Shown here: in pieces, positions 19,444-27,856 of the stretch | How positions within the stretch are numbered: position 1 is the first letter of the stretch | Layout of the letters: every line of letters starts with the position of its first letter | Source of the DNA: Sulfitobacter sp. JL08 | GTDB taxonomy: Bacteria > Pseudomonadota > Alphaproteobacteria > Rhodobacterales > Rhodobacteraceae | DNA: 64,000 nt | Reading direction: 5' to 3' | Assembly: GCF_003352045.1 (NCBI RefSeq) | Contig: NZ_CP025815.1 | Location: 2,232,001-2,296,000, forward strand | Position numbers and translations under genes: made by a program | The notes under the pieces: generated by a model | What the model saw: the letters and a program-made list of their open reading frames with translations, nothing else | What the model was told of the DNA's origin: nothing | The model's database searches: none

Positions 19444-20763
19444 CTAGCGCGCAATCACGATATCGGCGCGCAAGCCGCCCAGTCGGTCGCTTTCACCCAG
19501 ACGCAGCACGCCGCCATGGGCGCGGGCGATGTCGGCGGCGATGGCAAGGCCAAGGCCCACGCCGCTGCCCTTGTCCTGATTGCGCGACGGATCAAGACGC
19601 ATGAACGGCTTGATCGCTTCGCCGCGCATGTCGGGCGGGATGCCCGGGCCGTCATCTTCCACGCGAAAGCGCAGGGATTTGTCGGTCAGCGCCACCGATA
19701 CCTCGGCGCGGGTGCCATAGCGCACCGCGTTGCCGATCAAGTTTTCAAGGGCTCGGCGGATCGCAATCGGGCGCACGCGCACCTCGCCCGTGCCGGTGCT
19801 GTCCACACAGGTCACGTTCTGTCCGCTGCGATCGTAATCGGCAACGATCTCGGCCACCAGAAGGTGCGGATCCACCTTTTCGGGTTCACCTTCGGACGCG
19901 CCTTTGGCAAAGCTCAGAAACTCGTCCAGCATACGCTGCATCTCGTCCACATCCTGAAGCAATGGTGCGGCGTCGTCCTCGTCCAGCATCGACAGGCCCA
20001 GTTTCAGCCGTGTCAGGGGGGTGCGCAGATCATGGCTGACGCCGGACAACATCAATGTGCGCTGTTCGATCTGGCGTTCGATCCTTGCGCGCATGTCGAC
20101 AAACGCGCTGCCCGCTGCCCGAACCTCAAGCGCACCGGACGGGGTATAGGGCACATGCCGCCCGCGTCCGAACGCCTCAGATGCCGTCGCAAGCCGTTTG
20201 ATCGGGCGCAACTGGTTGCGCAGATAGAAATAGGCAATCACTGTCATCAACCCGCCGAAAAACACCATGTTCACCAGCAGCTGGTGCGGGTTGGACGCCG
20301 ACACGCGCCGCCTGTCGAACCCGACCTGAACCACGCCGTGACGGGTATGCGCAAAAGTGATGACCTCGCGGTTGTCGGGCAGCAGAATGCGTTGCATCCG
20401 CGGCAGATTGGATTTCAGAACATCGATTACGACGATGCCCGAAAAATCGTACCAGCGCCGCCGGTTCTGATCGGGCACCACATCGGCCGCGACAAATGCG
20501 ATCTTCATGTTCAGGGTCTTGGTGATCTGGTCCAGCGAACTCAGCGCCTGTGCCGGATCAGGTGCGGTTTCGATCCCGTTATAGACCAGCCGTAATTCCC
20601 GCGTGACGGTCAGGGTCATCTGGTTTGTCACGTCTTCGAAATGGCGCTGGATGAACACCACGGACACCACCAGTTGCAAAAACACGACCGGCAGGATCAG
20701 GATCAGCGCGGCGCGTCCGTAAAGACCGCGCGGCATATAGTGTTTGAGCCATCCAAAAGACAT
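19444..20763 (-). CDS. EnvZ-like sensor histidine kinase
   Basis: A 439-residue membrane kinase. Two transmembrane helices (about residues 15-37 and 163-182) enclose a short periplasmic domain, followed by HAMP and HisKA. The phosphorylated histidine is in LSGVSHDLRTPLTRLK. N-box ENLIGNAVRYG, G1 DDGPGIP and G2 GSGVGLGLAI are intact. The layout is that of EnvZ. The usual OmpR-like partner gene is not adjacent: the neighbours are a tRNA and a divergent MBL-fold gene, so its partner is encoded elsewhere. Confidence 0.87.
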   Translation of the reverse strand: MSFGWLKHYMPRGLYGRAALILILPVVFLQLVVSVVFIQRHFEDVTNQMTLTVTRELRLVYNGIETAPDPAQALSSLDQITKTLNMKIAFVAADVVPDQNRRRWYDFSGIVVIDVLKSNLPRMQRILLPDNREVITFAHTRHGVVQVGFDRRRVSASNPHQLLVNMVFFGGLMTVIAYFYLRNQLRPIKRLATASEAFGRGRHVPYTPSGALEVRAAGSAFVDMRARIERQIEQRTLMLSGVSHDLRTPLTRLKLGLSMLDEDDAAPLLQDVDEMQRMLDEFLSFAKGASEGEPEKVDPHLLVAEIVADYDRSGQNVTCVDSTGTGEVRVRPIAIRRALENLIGNAVRYGTRAEVSVALTDKSLRFRVEDDGPGIPPDMRGEAIKPFMRLDPSRNQDKGSGVGLGLAIAADIARAHGGVLRLGESDRLGGLRADIVIAR

Positions 20764-20803
20764 GCGCTATACCTATCCCGACGCCCGCCCGTTAGAAAGC
20801 CAA

Positions 20804-21742
20804 ATGACAAGCCCACCCGACAGTTTCGTTCCCCCCACCGGCATCGCCGAGATGCTGGAAACCGGTTTGCGCCGCATCGTAGCGCCGAACCCGTCGCCGA
20901 TGACCTATCGCGGCACCAACACCTACCTGTTGGGCACGCGCGATCTTGCCGTGATTGATCCCGGCCCCGACAGCGCCGCGCATCTCGCGGCCATTCTGTC
21001 CGCGATCGGCACAGGTCAGCGCGTGACCCACATTATCGTATCGCACGCCCATCTGGATCACAGCCCGCTGGCCCGGCCCCTGTCGCAAAAGACCGGCGCG
21101 CCGGTCTATGCGTTTGGCCCTGCCTCTGCCGGGCGCAGTGATGTGATGGCGCAGCTGGCCGCAGGCGGGTTGGCGGGGGGCGGCGAAGGCATCGATGCGG
21201 ATTTTGCGCCCGACGAAACACTGCACGACGGGGCCACCCTGCACACGCCCGACTGGACGCTTGAGGCGCTGCACACGCCCGGACATATCGGCAACCATCT
21301 GTGTCTGGCCTGGAAGGATGCCTGCTTCACCGCCGATCACGTGATGGGATGGGCCAGTTCGCTGGTGTCACCCCCCGATGGCGACCTGACCGATTTCATG
21401 GCGTCCTGCGCCCGCCTGCAAGCGCGCAGCTGGCGTGCGTTCTATCCCGGCCACGGCGCCCCCATCGACGCGCCGAACGCGCGGCTTGACTGGCTGGTTG
21501 CCCACCGGCGCACCCGCGAAGCCGCAATTCTTGAGGCGCTGACGCACGGCCCCGCCGACGCCGCAACGCTTGCCGCCGCGATCTACACCGACACGCCCCG
21601 CGCCCTGATCCCCGCCGCAACCCGCAACGTTCTGGCGCATCTTGTTGATCTGACAGGGAAATCCATCGTATCTCCCTGCGGCGCATTATCGGCTGACGCG
21701 CGATTTGAACGATGTGACAACAAACTTCCCGCGAATTCATAA
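20804..21742 (+). CDS. MBL-fold metallo-hydrolase (LACTB2-like)
   Basis: A 312-residue metallo-beta-lactamase-fold hydrolase. The metal motif HAHLDH is at residues 81-86, and later metal ligands are in HTPGHIGNH and FTADHVMGW. The C-terminal ~70 residues look like the winged-helix BLACT_WH extension seen in LACTB2-type proteins, some of which are nucleases. The ATG at 20804 leaves 40 bases to the divergent kinase; in-frame starts at 20744 and 20762 would overlap that gene. The substrate is unknown. Confidence 0.85.
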   Translation: MTSPPDSFVPPTGIAEMLETGLRRIVAPNPSPMTYRGTNTYLLGTRDLAVIDPGPDSAAHLAAILSAIGTGQRVTHIIVSHAHLDHSPLARPLSQKTGAPVYAFGPASAGRSDVMAQLAAGGLAGGGEGIDADFAPDETLHDGATLHTPDWTLEALHTPGHIGNHLCLAWKDACFTADHVMGWASSLVSPPDGDLTDFMASCARLQARSWRAFYPGHGAPIDAPNARLDWLVAHRRTREAAILEALTHGPADAATLAAAIYTDTPRALIPAATRNVLAHLVDLTGKSIVSPCGALSADARFERCDNKLPANS

Positions 21743-21800
21743 GATTCCGCCAAAACCCTCTGGACGCCGCAAAGTCTGATTGCTATATCGCCCAAACCGT

Positions 21801-21875
21801 TCCGGCGTAGCTCAGCGGTAGAGCAGTTGACTGTTAATCAATTGGTCGTAGGTTCGATCCCTACCGCCGGAGCCA
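21801..21875 (+). tRNA. tRNA-Asn(GTT), island integration target
   Basis: A 75-base cloverleaf with encoded CCA. Acceptor TCCGGCG pairs with CGCCGGA; the anticodon loop is CTGTTAA. Bases 21825-21875 are repeated exactly at 57152-57202, so a genomic island is inserted at its 3' end and the gene remains whole on the left side. Its original transcription terminator is now 35 kb away at 57231. Confidence 0.96.
21825..21875 (+). repeat. attL: tRNA-Asn 3' part, 51-bp direct repeat
   Basis: Identical to 57152-57202. It covers the anticodon arm, variable region, T-arm and acceptor 3' strand of the tRNA. The flanks diverge at once on both sides (C versus T before, TTT versus AAA after). Confidence 0.92.
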
Positions 21876-21911
21876 TTTCTCCCAGCGAGAACAAAGATTT
21901 ACGAGAACATT

Positions 21912-21961
21912 GGGACGCACTTAAAGTGTCCCGTCGACAACTGCGTCCCGACGTGTGTCCC
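21912..21961. promoter_or_regulatory. Left arm-type integrase repeats (GNGTCCC)
   Basis: GTGTCCC at 21926, GCGTCCC at 21943 and GTGTCCC at 21955, plus an inverted GGGACGC at 21912. The last pair, 12 bases apart, matches a pair with the same spacing at 56972/56984 at the other end. They probably bind the integrase N-terminal domain. Confidence 0.5.
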
Positions 21962-22000
21962 ATATCAATTTTGCCTGCATCTGGTTATTAAGCTCTGGAC

Positions 22001-22414
22001 TCATAACCAAAACAACACCGTTGCCGCGAGGGCGATGGCAGACATGAAGATGATGGGGCATCTGTCATAACGGGTCGCGACCCTACGCCAATCTTTCAAC
22101 CGTCCAAACATGTTCTCAATCTTGTGACGGCTTCGATAAATCTTGGCATCATGTGGGACGATGTCTTTGCGGTTCCGGCGGGATGGGATGCAGGGTTCGA
22201 TGCTTCTTTCTCTTAAGCCTTCACGGAACCAGTCGGCATCATATCCGCGATCCGCCAACATCCATTCCGCAGCAGGTAATAAGGGTAAGAGTGCCCGTGC
22301 GCCGATGTAGTCGCTAACGTTCCCCGCAGTCAGGAATAGTTGGATTGGTCGCCCTACCGCATCGGTTACAGCGTGAAGTTTCGAGTTCAGCCCACCCTTG
22401 GTCCGCCCAATCAA
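22001..22414 (-). CDS. IS5-family transposase, C-terminal part (orfB)
   Basis: A 137-residue second half of an IS5-type DDE transposase. The segment GGLNSKLHAVTDAVGRP begins the catalytic core, ADRGYDADW holds an aspartate of the triad, and IENMFGRLKDWRR holds the glutamate. It overlaps orfA at 22411-22414 and is in another frame, so the full enzyme is made by programmed frameshifting or the element is split. I could not identify the terminal inverted repeats of this copy. It lies just inside the left end of the island. Confidence 0.9.
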   Translation of the reverse strand: MIGRTKGGLNSKLHAVTDAVGRPIQLFLTAGNVSDYIGARALLPLLPAAEWMLADRGYDADWFREGLRERSIEPCIPSRRNRKDIVPHDAKIYRSRHKIENMFGRLKDWRRVATRYDRCPIIFMSAIALAATVLFWL

Positions 22415-22758
22415 GCGGCCACGCCCCCTTTTTTAAGCCCCATGCTGGACGCTGTTCGATGGCTCTTCAGGTGGGTTGCATCAATCATTAGCGTGCCTGT
22501 TGCATCGCTTCGAGCGGCCAATTCGGTCAGGATACGAGCAAAGACGCCCATCTGGGACCATCGTGCCCATCGGTTGTAGAGTGTTTTGTGTGGCCCATAA
22601 TCGGATGGAGCATCCCGCCAGCGCAAGCCATTACGAATGACGTGGATAATGCCGCTGAGAACGCGGCGATCATCAACACGCGCAACCCCACGAGGCTTCG
22701 GGAACAGATGTTGAATGCGTTTCAAATGTGCTTCGTGAAGCCAGTAAAGATGCGACAT
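22411..22758 (-). CDS. IS5-family transposase, N-terminal part (orfA)
   Basis: A 115-residue first half of the IS5 transposase with the DUF4096-type N-terminal domain (GLRWRDAPSDYGPHKTLYNRW). The first catalytic aspartate is in LMIDATHLKSHR. It ends in a frame change to orfB after a KKGG stretch, a common slippery arrangement in this group. The ATG at 22758 follows an AGGAGGA Shine-Dalgarno; the longer frame from 22833 is not needed. Confidence 0.9.
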   Translation of the reverse strand: MSHLYWLHEAHLKRIQHLFPKPRGVARVDDRRVLSGIIHVIRNGLRWRDAPSDYGPHKTLYNRWARWSQMGVFARILTELAARSDATGTLMIDATHLKSHRTASSMGLKKGGVAA

Positions 22759-23385
22759 GGACAGTCCTCCTGTCGCTGTTGAATCACGAAGCCGCAAATA
22801 TTGGAATCGGCTACAGCAATGTCTGCTCAGCATGGAACACTGGACATCCGACTAAAACACTCAGATGACCGCCTTGAGCCCACAGTAGACATGGTCCGGC
22901 CCCGACGCTCGCAGATGCAGCAACCCCGTTGACAGGAGCCGTCAGCCGCATCGCAGCAGGAAAAGCCGCCGTTCGCTTTATCCGCAGCGAATTTCATGAC
23001 CTTTAGGTCCGAGTTGCGAACTAAGCCGAAGTTCTCCGCACAAAAGAAATCAAAAGACTGATGAATGTTTATTTCGCGGAAAATCAGACTTATGACATTG
23101 CAGCCAACGCAAGTGTAGACAAGCCGAAATGGCTTTCGTACCTGCAGCAGCGCATTCTTGATGGCGCTGCGAAAAGTGGTCTTTGATAGACTGCCAAAAT
23201 CAAACGTGCCAACACGGTCTGAGAATGTTCAAATCTTAAATTTCCCATGAGGCGCTGAAGTGGGAATGACTTGACTCAAAACTGGAACCGCGAAACGTTG
23301 AAATAGACCAGTCGGTCTGTGAGGGTGAAGCAAGTTATTTCTGACACTCTCATTAACATTAGAATAACATTTAGGAAACAATGTC
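22759..23385. other. Non-coding stretch with repeat fragment and gene debris
   Basis: About 630 bases. It starts with the upstream end of the IS5 element, then carries a fragment of the dispersed repeat (around 22858-22910, with a GACCGCCTTGAGCCCA core) and what may be the tail of a decayed gene ending near 23189. The last 60 bases hold the promoter of the cupin gene. No intact gene was found. Confidence 0.5.
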
Positions 23386-23751
23386 ATGAGCATGGAAATT
23401 GAAACCCGGCGCTTTGAAAACCCCGACGACAAGCTCGACATGAAAGAATGCGGCGGTATCGCAATCATCAAGATGGGTACCGGTACCACAGGCATGCACG
23501 CGGTGTTCGAACCAGGATGGACCTGGGAAAAAGATGAAAAGCCTCTTCTTGGGAATCCGGAGTCCTGTCCGATGCATCATACCGGATACTGCATCTCTGG
23601 CACATTGATGGTCCGCATGCTCGACAGCGGAAACAGCACGAAGATCGCGCCCGGCGACTTTTTTGAAATCCCGCCTGGCCACGACGCTTATGTCGAAGGC
23701 AATGATCGCGTGGAGTTAATTCTCTTCGCACCGCCCGAACACCAGCACTGA
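23386..23751 (+). CDS. Cupin-domain protein
   Basis: A 121-residue single-domain cupin. The two cupin motifs are recognisable: CPMHHTGYCISGTLMV supplies the metal-ligand histidines, and APGDFFEIPPGHDAYVEG is the second motif. Cupins of this size bind metal or small ligands and may be enzymes or regulators; the ligand is not evident. The start at 23386 has a TAGGA Shine-Dalgarno; a second ATG two codons later is possible. It is island cargo, followed by an IS110 element. Confidence 0.82.
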   Translation: MSMEIETRRFENPDDKLDMKECGGIAIIKMGTGTTGMHAVFEPGWTWEKDEKPLLGNPESCPMHHTGYCISGTLMVRMLDSGNSTKIAPGDFFEIPPGHDAYVEGNDRVELILFAPPEHQH

Positions 23752-23900
23752 TCTTCCCCGCTTGCAGACCATTCGGTTGATTGGCGGTCAGATAAGCCAC
23801 GCAAGTGAAAAATGAAGAATAGCAAGCCTGCTAATGGGATGTACCGGCTGCTTCACCCAGCAGGTTAGGCTTGGCCTATACTGCAAAAAGGAGAAGTAGC
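23752..23900 (+). ncRNA. Candidate IS110 bridge-RNA region
   Basis: About 150 non-coding bases directly upstream of the IS110 transposase. A stem can be drawn between CCTGCT (around 23828) and AGCAGG (around 23859). In IS110-group elements the left-end leader encodes a bridge RNA that guides target choice. The placement fits; the fold and guide loops are unproven. Confidence 0.35.
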
Positions 23901-24959
23901 ATGGCGAAGAATGATTTTGATGAGCTGATGTCAGTTGGCGTTGATATCGGCAAAGACGTATTTCACTTGGTTGGCTTTGACAAAGAAGGTCGGCTTGTTT
24001 TGCGCAAGAAGATCAAACGCATGGCGTTGGTTGCGACGTTTGAGGAGCTGCCGCAATGTATTGTCGGGATGGAAGCTTGCCTGAGCGCGCACTTTGTCAG
24101 CCGAACGCTGAGCAAGATGGGGTTCGAGCCCCGGATCATTCCCGCGATTTATGTGAAGCCTTTCAACAAGGGCCAGAAGAACGACTACAATGACGCTGAA
24201 GCTATTGCAGAAGCCGCTTTGCGTCCCAATCTCAAGACGGTATCGGAGAAGACGCAGGAGCAGCTTGATCTCCAGGCGCTGCATCGCGTTCGGTCACGGC
24301 TTGTGTCACGTCGGACAGCAGCAATGAATCAGATCCGGGCCTTTCTGATCGAACAGGGGATCACTGTCCGACGTAGTGTCGCGGCTCTGCGCGCCTCGCT
24401 CGAAGCCATTCTTAGCAATCGCGGCGACGAGATGTCCTTGCGGATGCGGAGATTGATCCTGGGGCTCCAACAGGATTGGATATGGCTGGATAAACGGATC
24501 GATATGACCACATCTGAAATCAAAGAGGTCAGCGAGACCGAGGAAAGCTGCCAACGTCTGATGACCATTCCGGGCATCGGGCCAATCATCTCAACGGCTG
24601 TGGTTGCAGCTGTCGGGACCGGCGAGGCTTATGATCGGGGGCGAGATTTTGCGGCTTGGCTGGGGCTCGTTCCGCGACAACACAGCACCGGCGGGCGCAC
24701 CATCCTGGGTCGTATCACAAAACGAGGCAGCCGGTATCTCCGCATGCTGTTTGTGCAGGCCGCGCAGGTCATCATGATGCGACCGAAGAACTGGCATAAG
24801 TTTAGTTTTGGCGCATGGTTGGAAGCCGCCGCGACGCGCATGCAGCACAACAAGCTCGGCGTGGCGCTTGCCAATAAGCTAGCGCGGATCGCATGGAGTG
24901 TTCTTAACTCAGGCAAGGACTTCGATTGGATGGAAAAAGAATTGGCGACTGCGATCTGA
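23901..24959 (+). CDS. IS110-family transposase
   Basis: A 352-residue recombinase. The N-terminal RuvC-like DEDD domain begins GVDIGKDVFHL, with KNDYNDAEAIAEAA carrying further acidic residues. The C-terminal Transposase_20 domain is seen in IPGIGPIISTAVVAAVG and the catalytic-serine region LGLVPRQHSTGGR. The ATG at 23901 follows a GGAGAAG Shine-Dalgarno. It appears intact. Being IS110 it has no typical terminal inverted repeats or target duplication, so element ends were not fixed. Confidence 0.95.
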   Translation: MAKNDFDELMSVGVDIGKDVFHLVGFDKEGRLVLRKKIKRMALVATFEELPQCIVGMEACLSAHFVSRTLSKMGFEPRIIPAIYVKPFNKGQKNDYNDAEAIAEAALRPNLKTVSEKTQEQLDLQALHRVRSRLVSRRTAAMNQIRAFLIEQGITVRRSVAALRASLEAILSNRGDEMSLRMRRLILGLQQDWIWLDKRIDMTTSEIKEVSETEESCQRLMTIPGIGPIISTAVVAAVGTGEAYDRGRDFAAWLGLVPRQHSTGGRTILGRITKRGSRYLRMLFVQAAQVIMMRPKNWHKFSFGAWLEAAATRMQHNKLGVALANKLARIAWSVLNSGKDFDWMEKELATAI

Positions 24960-25587
24960 TCACAGCCGCAAACGACGTTCGTAAACCTCAAATGCATGGA
25001 ACGGAATAAAAACGCACTCAAAGTCTGAGAGCCCGAATGGTCATAATCGACCTGTCCGCTAATGAGACAAAGGCGCGTGCGTACTCCCAACAGGGCCACG
25101 GCAAGCAACACAAGCCGATCCAAAGGCCGGATACATATCAGCGACTTCCAGAAGACATGCAATTGAACACTTGCGAACAGCAGCCGGTACATACATCGGG
25201 CTCGAAGCTGCCTTGCGGCGGCGGAGCGGGCCATGCTCACACCGCTTCCCGAAAGCAGTCGTTCTTAAACTGCAGAAGCCTAAGTCTTTTCAATCAGATG
25301 GCTGGCAGACCGGCCATTTGGCGATTGGAAGCGGTCGATGGACGAAAAGCGACGGAATGACGGCACTGAGCCCATTGCAGACATCGATCCGAAGTGCAGT
25401 ATCCGCTACTAAGGGCGGATTCAGGACGTTCGTTGCGCCATGCGTGGAGGTCCACACTGCGGACTTGGCGACCTTGGCAAAAAGCAGATTAAGCGTAGCA
25501 AACCCACAGGTTCTTAGATTTTGTTTGCCCGGATTGGAAAAACCGGTAACCTTCACCATTCAAATAGAAGCCAAGGAGCTCAAAAAG
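24960..25587. other. Non-coding stretch with repeat fragments
   Basis: About 630 bases with no credible gene. Fragments of the dispersed repeat occur around 24990-25040 and 25345-25390 (GGAATGACGGCACTGAGCCCA). The right end of the IS110 element and the promoter of the next gene must lie here; an AAGGAGC Shine-Dalgarno is at 25573. Confidence 0.5.
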
Positions 25588-25872
25588 ATGCCAGTTTTTA
25601 GACTTACCCAATTTACATCACGAGATATGAGCAAGATGGTCGAGTTCGCTGAAACTTTACGCGAAGAAGTGGCAGCTGCTGGCGCGGAATCTATTGATGT
25701 TATCTCAGTGGGCGATGGCAAAGGCATTGTTATCGCCAAATATGACACTCAAGCCAAGATGGAGGCTGCAACCGAAATCAACAAAGCCGCATTTGGAAAA
25801 ATGATTGCGGCGGGAATTGTCGACGCAGAAAGCATCAGCGGGCAATCCGGTGAGATAACTTTCTCTTTCTAA
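25588..25872 (+). CDS. Small protein of unknown function, possible dimeric alpha/beta barrel
   Basis: A 94-residue acidic protein beginning MPVFRLTQFTSRDMSKM. The strand-helix-strand pattern, with a GKGIVIAKYDTQAKMEAA segment, resembles ferredoxin-like dimeric alpha/beta-barrel proteins such as the antibiotic-monooxygenase or NIPSNAP groups; this is a fold impression only. The start at 25588 has a good AAGGAGC Shine-Dalgarno; the longer open frame from 25171 is repeat-derived. It is followed 86 bases later by the bS21 gene on the same strand. Confidence 0.65.
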   Translation: MPVFRLTQFTSRDMSKMVEFAETLREEVAAAGAESIDVISVGDGKGIVIAKYDTQAKMEAATEINKAAFGKMIAAGIVDAESISGQSGEITFSF

Positions 25873-25958
25873 GTTACTGGCGGATGAAGCCAAAAAATTT
25901 GCTCGGCCAAATGCTGAAAAATATTACAACTTCAAACTAGAATGGTGGTGTAAATCAC

Positions 25959-26159
25959 ATGCAGGTTAGTGTTCGTGACAACAATGTCGATCAGGCCCTC
26001 CGGGTTCTGAAGAAAAAGCTACAGAGGGAAGGCGTTTTCCGTGAAATGAAGCTCAAGCAACATTTCGAGAAGCCGTCCGAGAAAAACGCACGCCAGAAAG
26101 CTGAAGCAATCCGCCGTGCCCGTAAGCTGGCACGCAAAAAATTGGAACGCGAAGGATGA
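25959..26159 (+). CDS. rpsU: 30S ribosomal protein bS21 (island copy)
   Basis: A 66-residue basic protein that matches bS21 over its full length ([20 protein letters not shown] at the N-terminus, arginine/lysine-rich C-terminus). bS21 sits on the 30S platform near the anti-Shine-Dalgarno and affects initiation. The sequence is close to what I know of Rhodobacteraceae bS21. It has its own strong terminator. It is odd to find it within a tRNA-borne island among transposases, so it may be a second copy or a captured chromosomal gene. Confidence 0.93.
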   Translation: MQVSVRDNNVDQALRVLKKKLQREGVFREMKLKQHFEKPSEKNARQKAEAIRRARKLARKKLEREG

Positions 26160-26570
26160 TATATTTCATTCCTTGATGCTGAACAAATGCACCCCTGTTG
26201 CCCGATGACAGCGGGGGTTTTCCGTTTTTGTGGCCCTTTTTTAGTCTGATGTCCTGAGATATCAAAGTTCGCACAGCTGTCATTGCCGCACAGCGCAGCG
26301 AACGCTCGGAATGAGCCGATTGTGTTCTCTAATCTGTCAATATGCTTTCTCCCTTTGCGGGCTGTTTAACGTCTGAGGTTGCCTTGGTTCTCTTCGAGCT
26401 CACGGGCTCATGATGGGGTTGGCTGGGTGTGAATCGGCAAGGTTGAAACCGCGATCAGATCGGTGGTCTGCACTGTCGCTACAAAATCGGCGCCGTGTTC
26501 CACGCCCTCCCTCGGGCGTCTTCCTGGATGGGAACTGTGATGTAGGAATCCTCTGTTGTTCAGTAGCTGG
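26160..26570. other. Non-coding stretch between rpsU and an IS110 transposase
   Basis: About 410 bases. The first 70 hold the rpsU terminator. The rest lies downstream of the minus-strand IS110 transposase and probably contains that element's right end; GC-rich inverted stretches near 26500-26520 (CCCTCCCTCGGG) suggest structured RNA. No gene was found. Confidence 0.4.
26191..26229 (+). terminator. Rho-independent terminator of rpsU
   Basis: A 10-base stem, ACCCCTGTTG with CAGCGGGGGT (two G-T pairs), an 8-base loop, then TTTTCCGTTTTT. It lies 31 bases after the stop codon. Confidence 0.85.
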
Positions 26571-27584
26571 TTACGTGGCCTGGAATTCGGTCTGATCGCG
26601 CATCATGGCGTGCAGTATAATTGCAAGCCGCCTTGCCAACGCCACCCGCGCTTTTCGCATCGTCGAGCGCTGTCCAATTGCGAGAGCCCATGACTTGAGC
26701 TTTAGCGGTGCCGCATATCGCGTGAGCATCACGTTCGCGGCTTCATAGAGCAGCGTTCGGACCCGCACGTCGCCACGTTTCGAGATACTACCAGTATAAT
26801 CGACCTCGCCAGACTGGTGGCGTTTGGGAACCAGCCCAAGATAGGACCCCACATCTCGCGAACGCTTAAAGCGCCTGGGGTCATCAATAGCTGCGGCAAA
26901 TGCCAGAGCCGTGATCGGACCAACGCCCGGCACTGTCATCAGGCGGGTGCAGATCTTTGATTTGTGGGTCATCACTTTGATATCGCTGTCGATGGCGGCC
27001 ACGGCCGTCAATATCGCTTCGCGCGCCGCAAACAGACCTCGCAACGCTGCATGCAAACCGGGAACGCCGTCGCTGACTTTGAGGGCAGCGTCCTTGAATG
27101 CAGGCGACAGAGCCCGTGGCAATCGCACACCAAACACGACAACAAGTCCACGGATCTGATTATCGATGGTCACGCGTTGTCCGACCAGCTTCTTGCGCGC
27201 CGCGATCAGCGAGCGGATCGCATGAGCGGAAAGCGATTTGACATGGGTCGGTTTGTAGAACCCTGTCCGTGCCAAATGCGCCAATCCACGCGCGTCGTTT
27301 CGGTCGGTTTTATGCCCAGCTAGGGACTTCAGTGCCTGATAGGCTTGGCGGCTTTCGATGCAAACAACCGAGACACCAAGCTCCGTCAGGCCGTGGTGGA
27401 GCATTGGAGCCATCCGCCCAGTCTCAAAAACAACTTTGGTACATGTGGGTCCGGCGGCCAGAAACGCGGTGATCGCCTTCGGTGTCGAGGATGCTTTTCC
27501 TTCCAGGATAAGCGCCCCGTCTCGATCAAGAATGCAGATATGCGTCTCTTCCATGGACACATCCAAACCAGCAAAATATTCCAT
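26571..27584 (-). CDS. IS110-family transposase (second, different element)
   Basis: A 337-residue IS110-family recombinase. The DEDD N-terminus is AGLDVSMEETHICI with GHKTDRNDARGLAHLAR; the C-terminal domain is PGVGPITALAFAAAID and LGLVPKRHQSGEVDYTG containing the serine region. It is clearly distinct from the one at 23901. It looks intact. A 260-base non-coding stretch follows its stop, which would suit the downstream bridge-RNA position known from the IS1111 group. Confidence 0.95.
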   Translation of the reverse strand: MEYFAGLDVSMEETHICILDRDGALILEGKASSTPKAITAFLAAGPTCTKVVFETGRMAPMLHHGLTELGVSVVCIESRQAYQALKSLAGHKTDRNDARGLAHLARTGFYKPTHVKSLSAHAIRSLIAARKKLVGQRVTIDNQIRGLVVVFGVRLPRALSPAFKDAALKVSDGVPGLHAALRGLFAAREAILTAVAAIDSDIKVMTHKSKICTRLMTVPGVGPITALAFAAAIDDPRRFKRSRDVGSYLGLVPKRHQSGEVDYTGSISKRGDVRVRTLLYEAANVMLTRYAAPLKLKSWALAIGQRSTMRKARVALARRLAIILHAMMRDQTEFQAT

Positions 27585-27856
27585 CGGTCGGTCTCCTTTT
27601 CAATGATATGAACATCAAGAATAACAGGCATCGATGCGCGCTGGTTCTGATTACGCCATGTTGAAAACACTCGGTGTCCTACCCGGAATGGTCAAATTCA
27701 GAGATTTTTTCCCGCGATAGCCCGCTTTTGCAAACATCTTTTCATGAGACCCAGTCTTCAGGGAGAATGTTCCAATATTTTGGACCAAATTTCGCTGCGT
27801 CGAGTTTTTCAATACAATCAGCCCAAAGCTGTCGGATGACGACTGATGACTTGCCC

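Noticed and set aside
19516-20595. Open + strand frame of 359 codons opposite the histidine kinase
   Set aside because: Shadow of the kinase gene, whose H, N and G boxes are all intact on the other strand.
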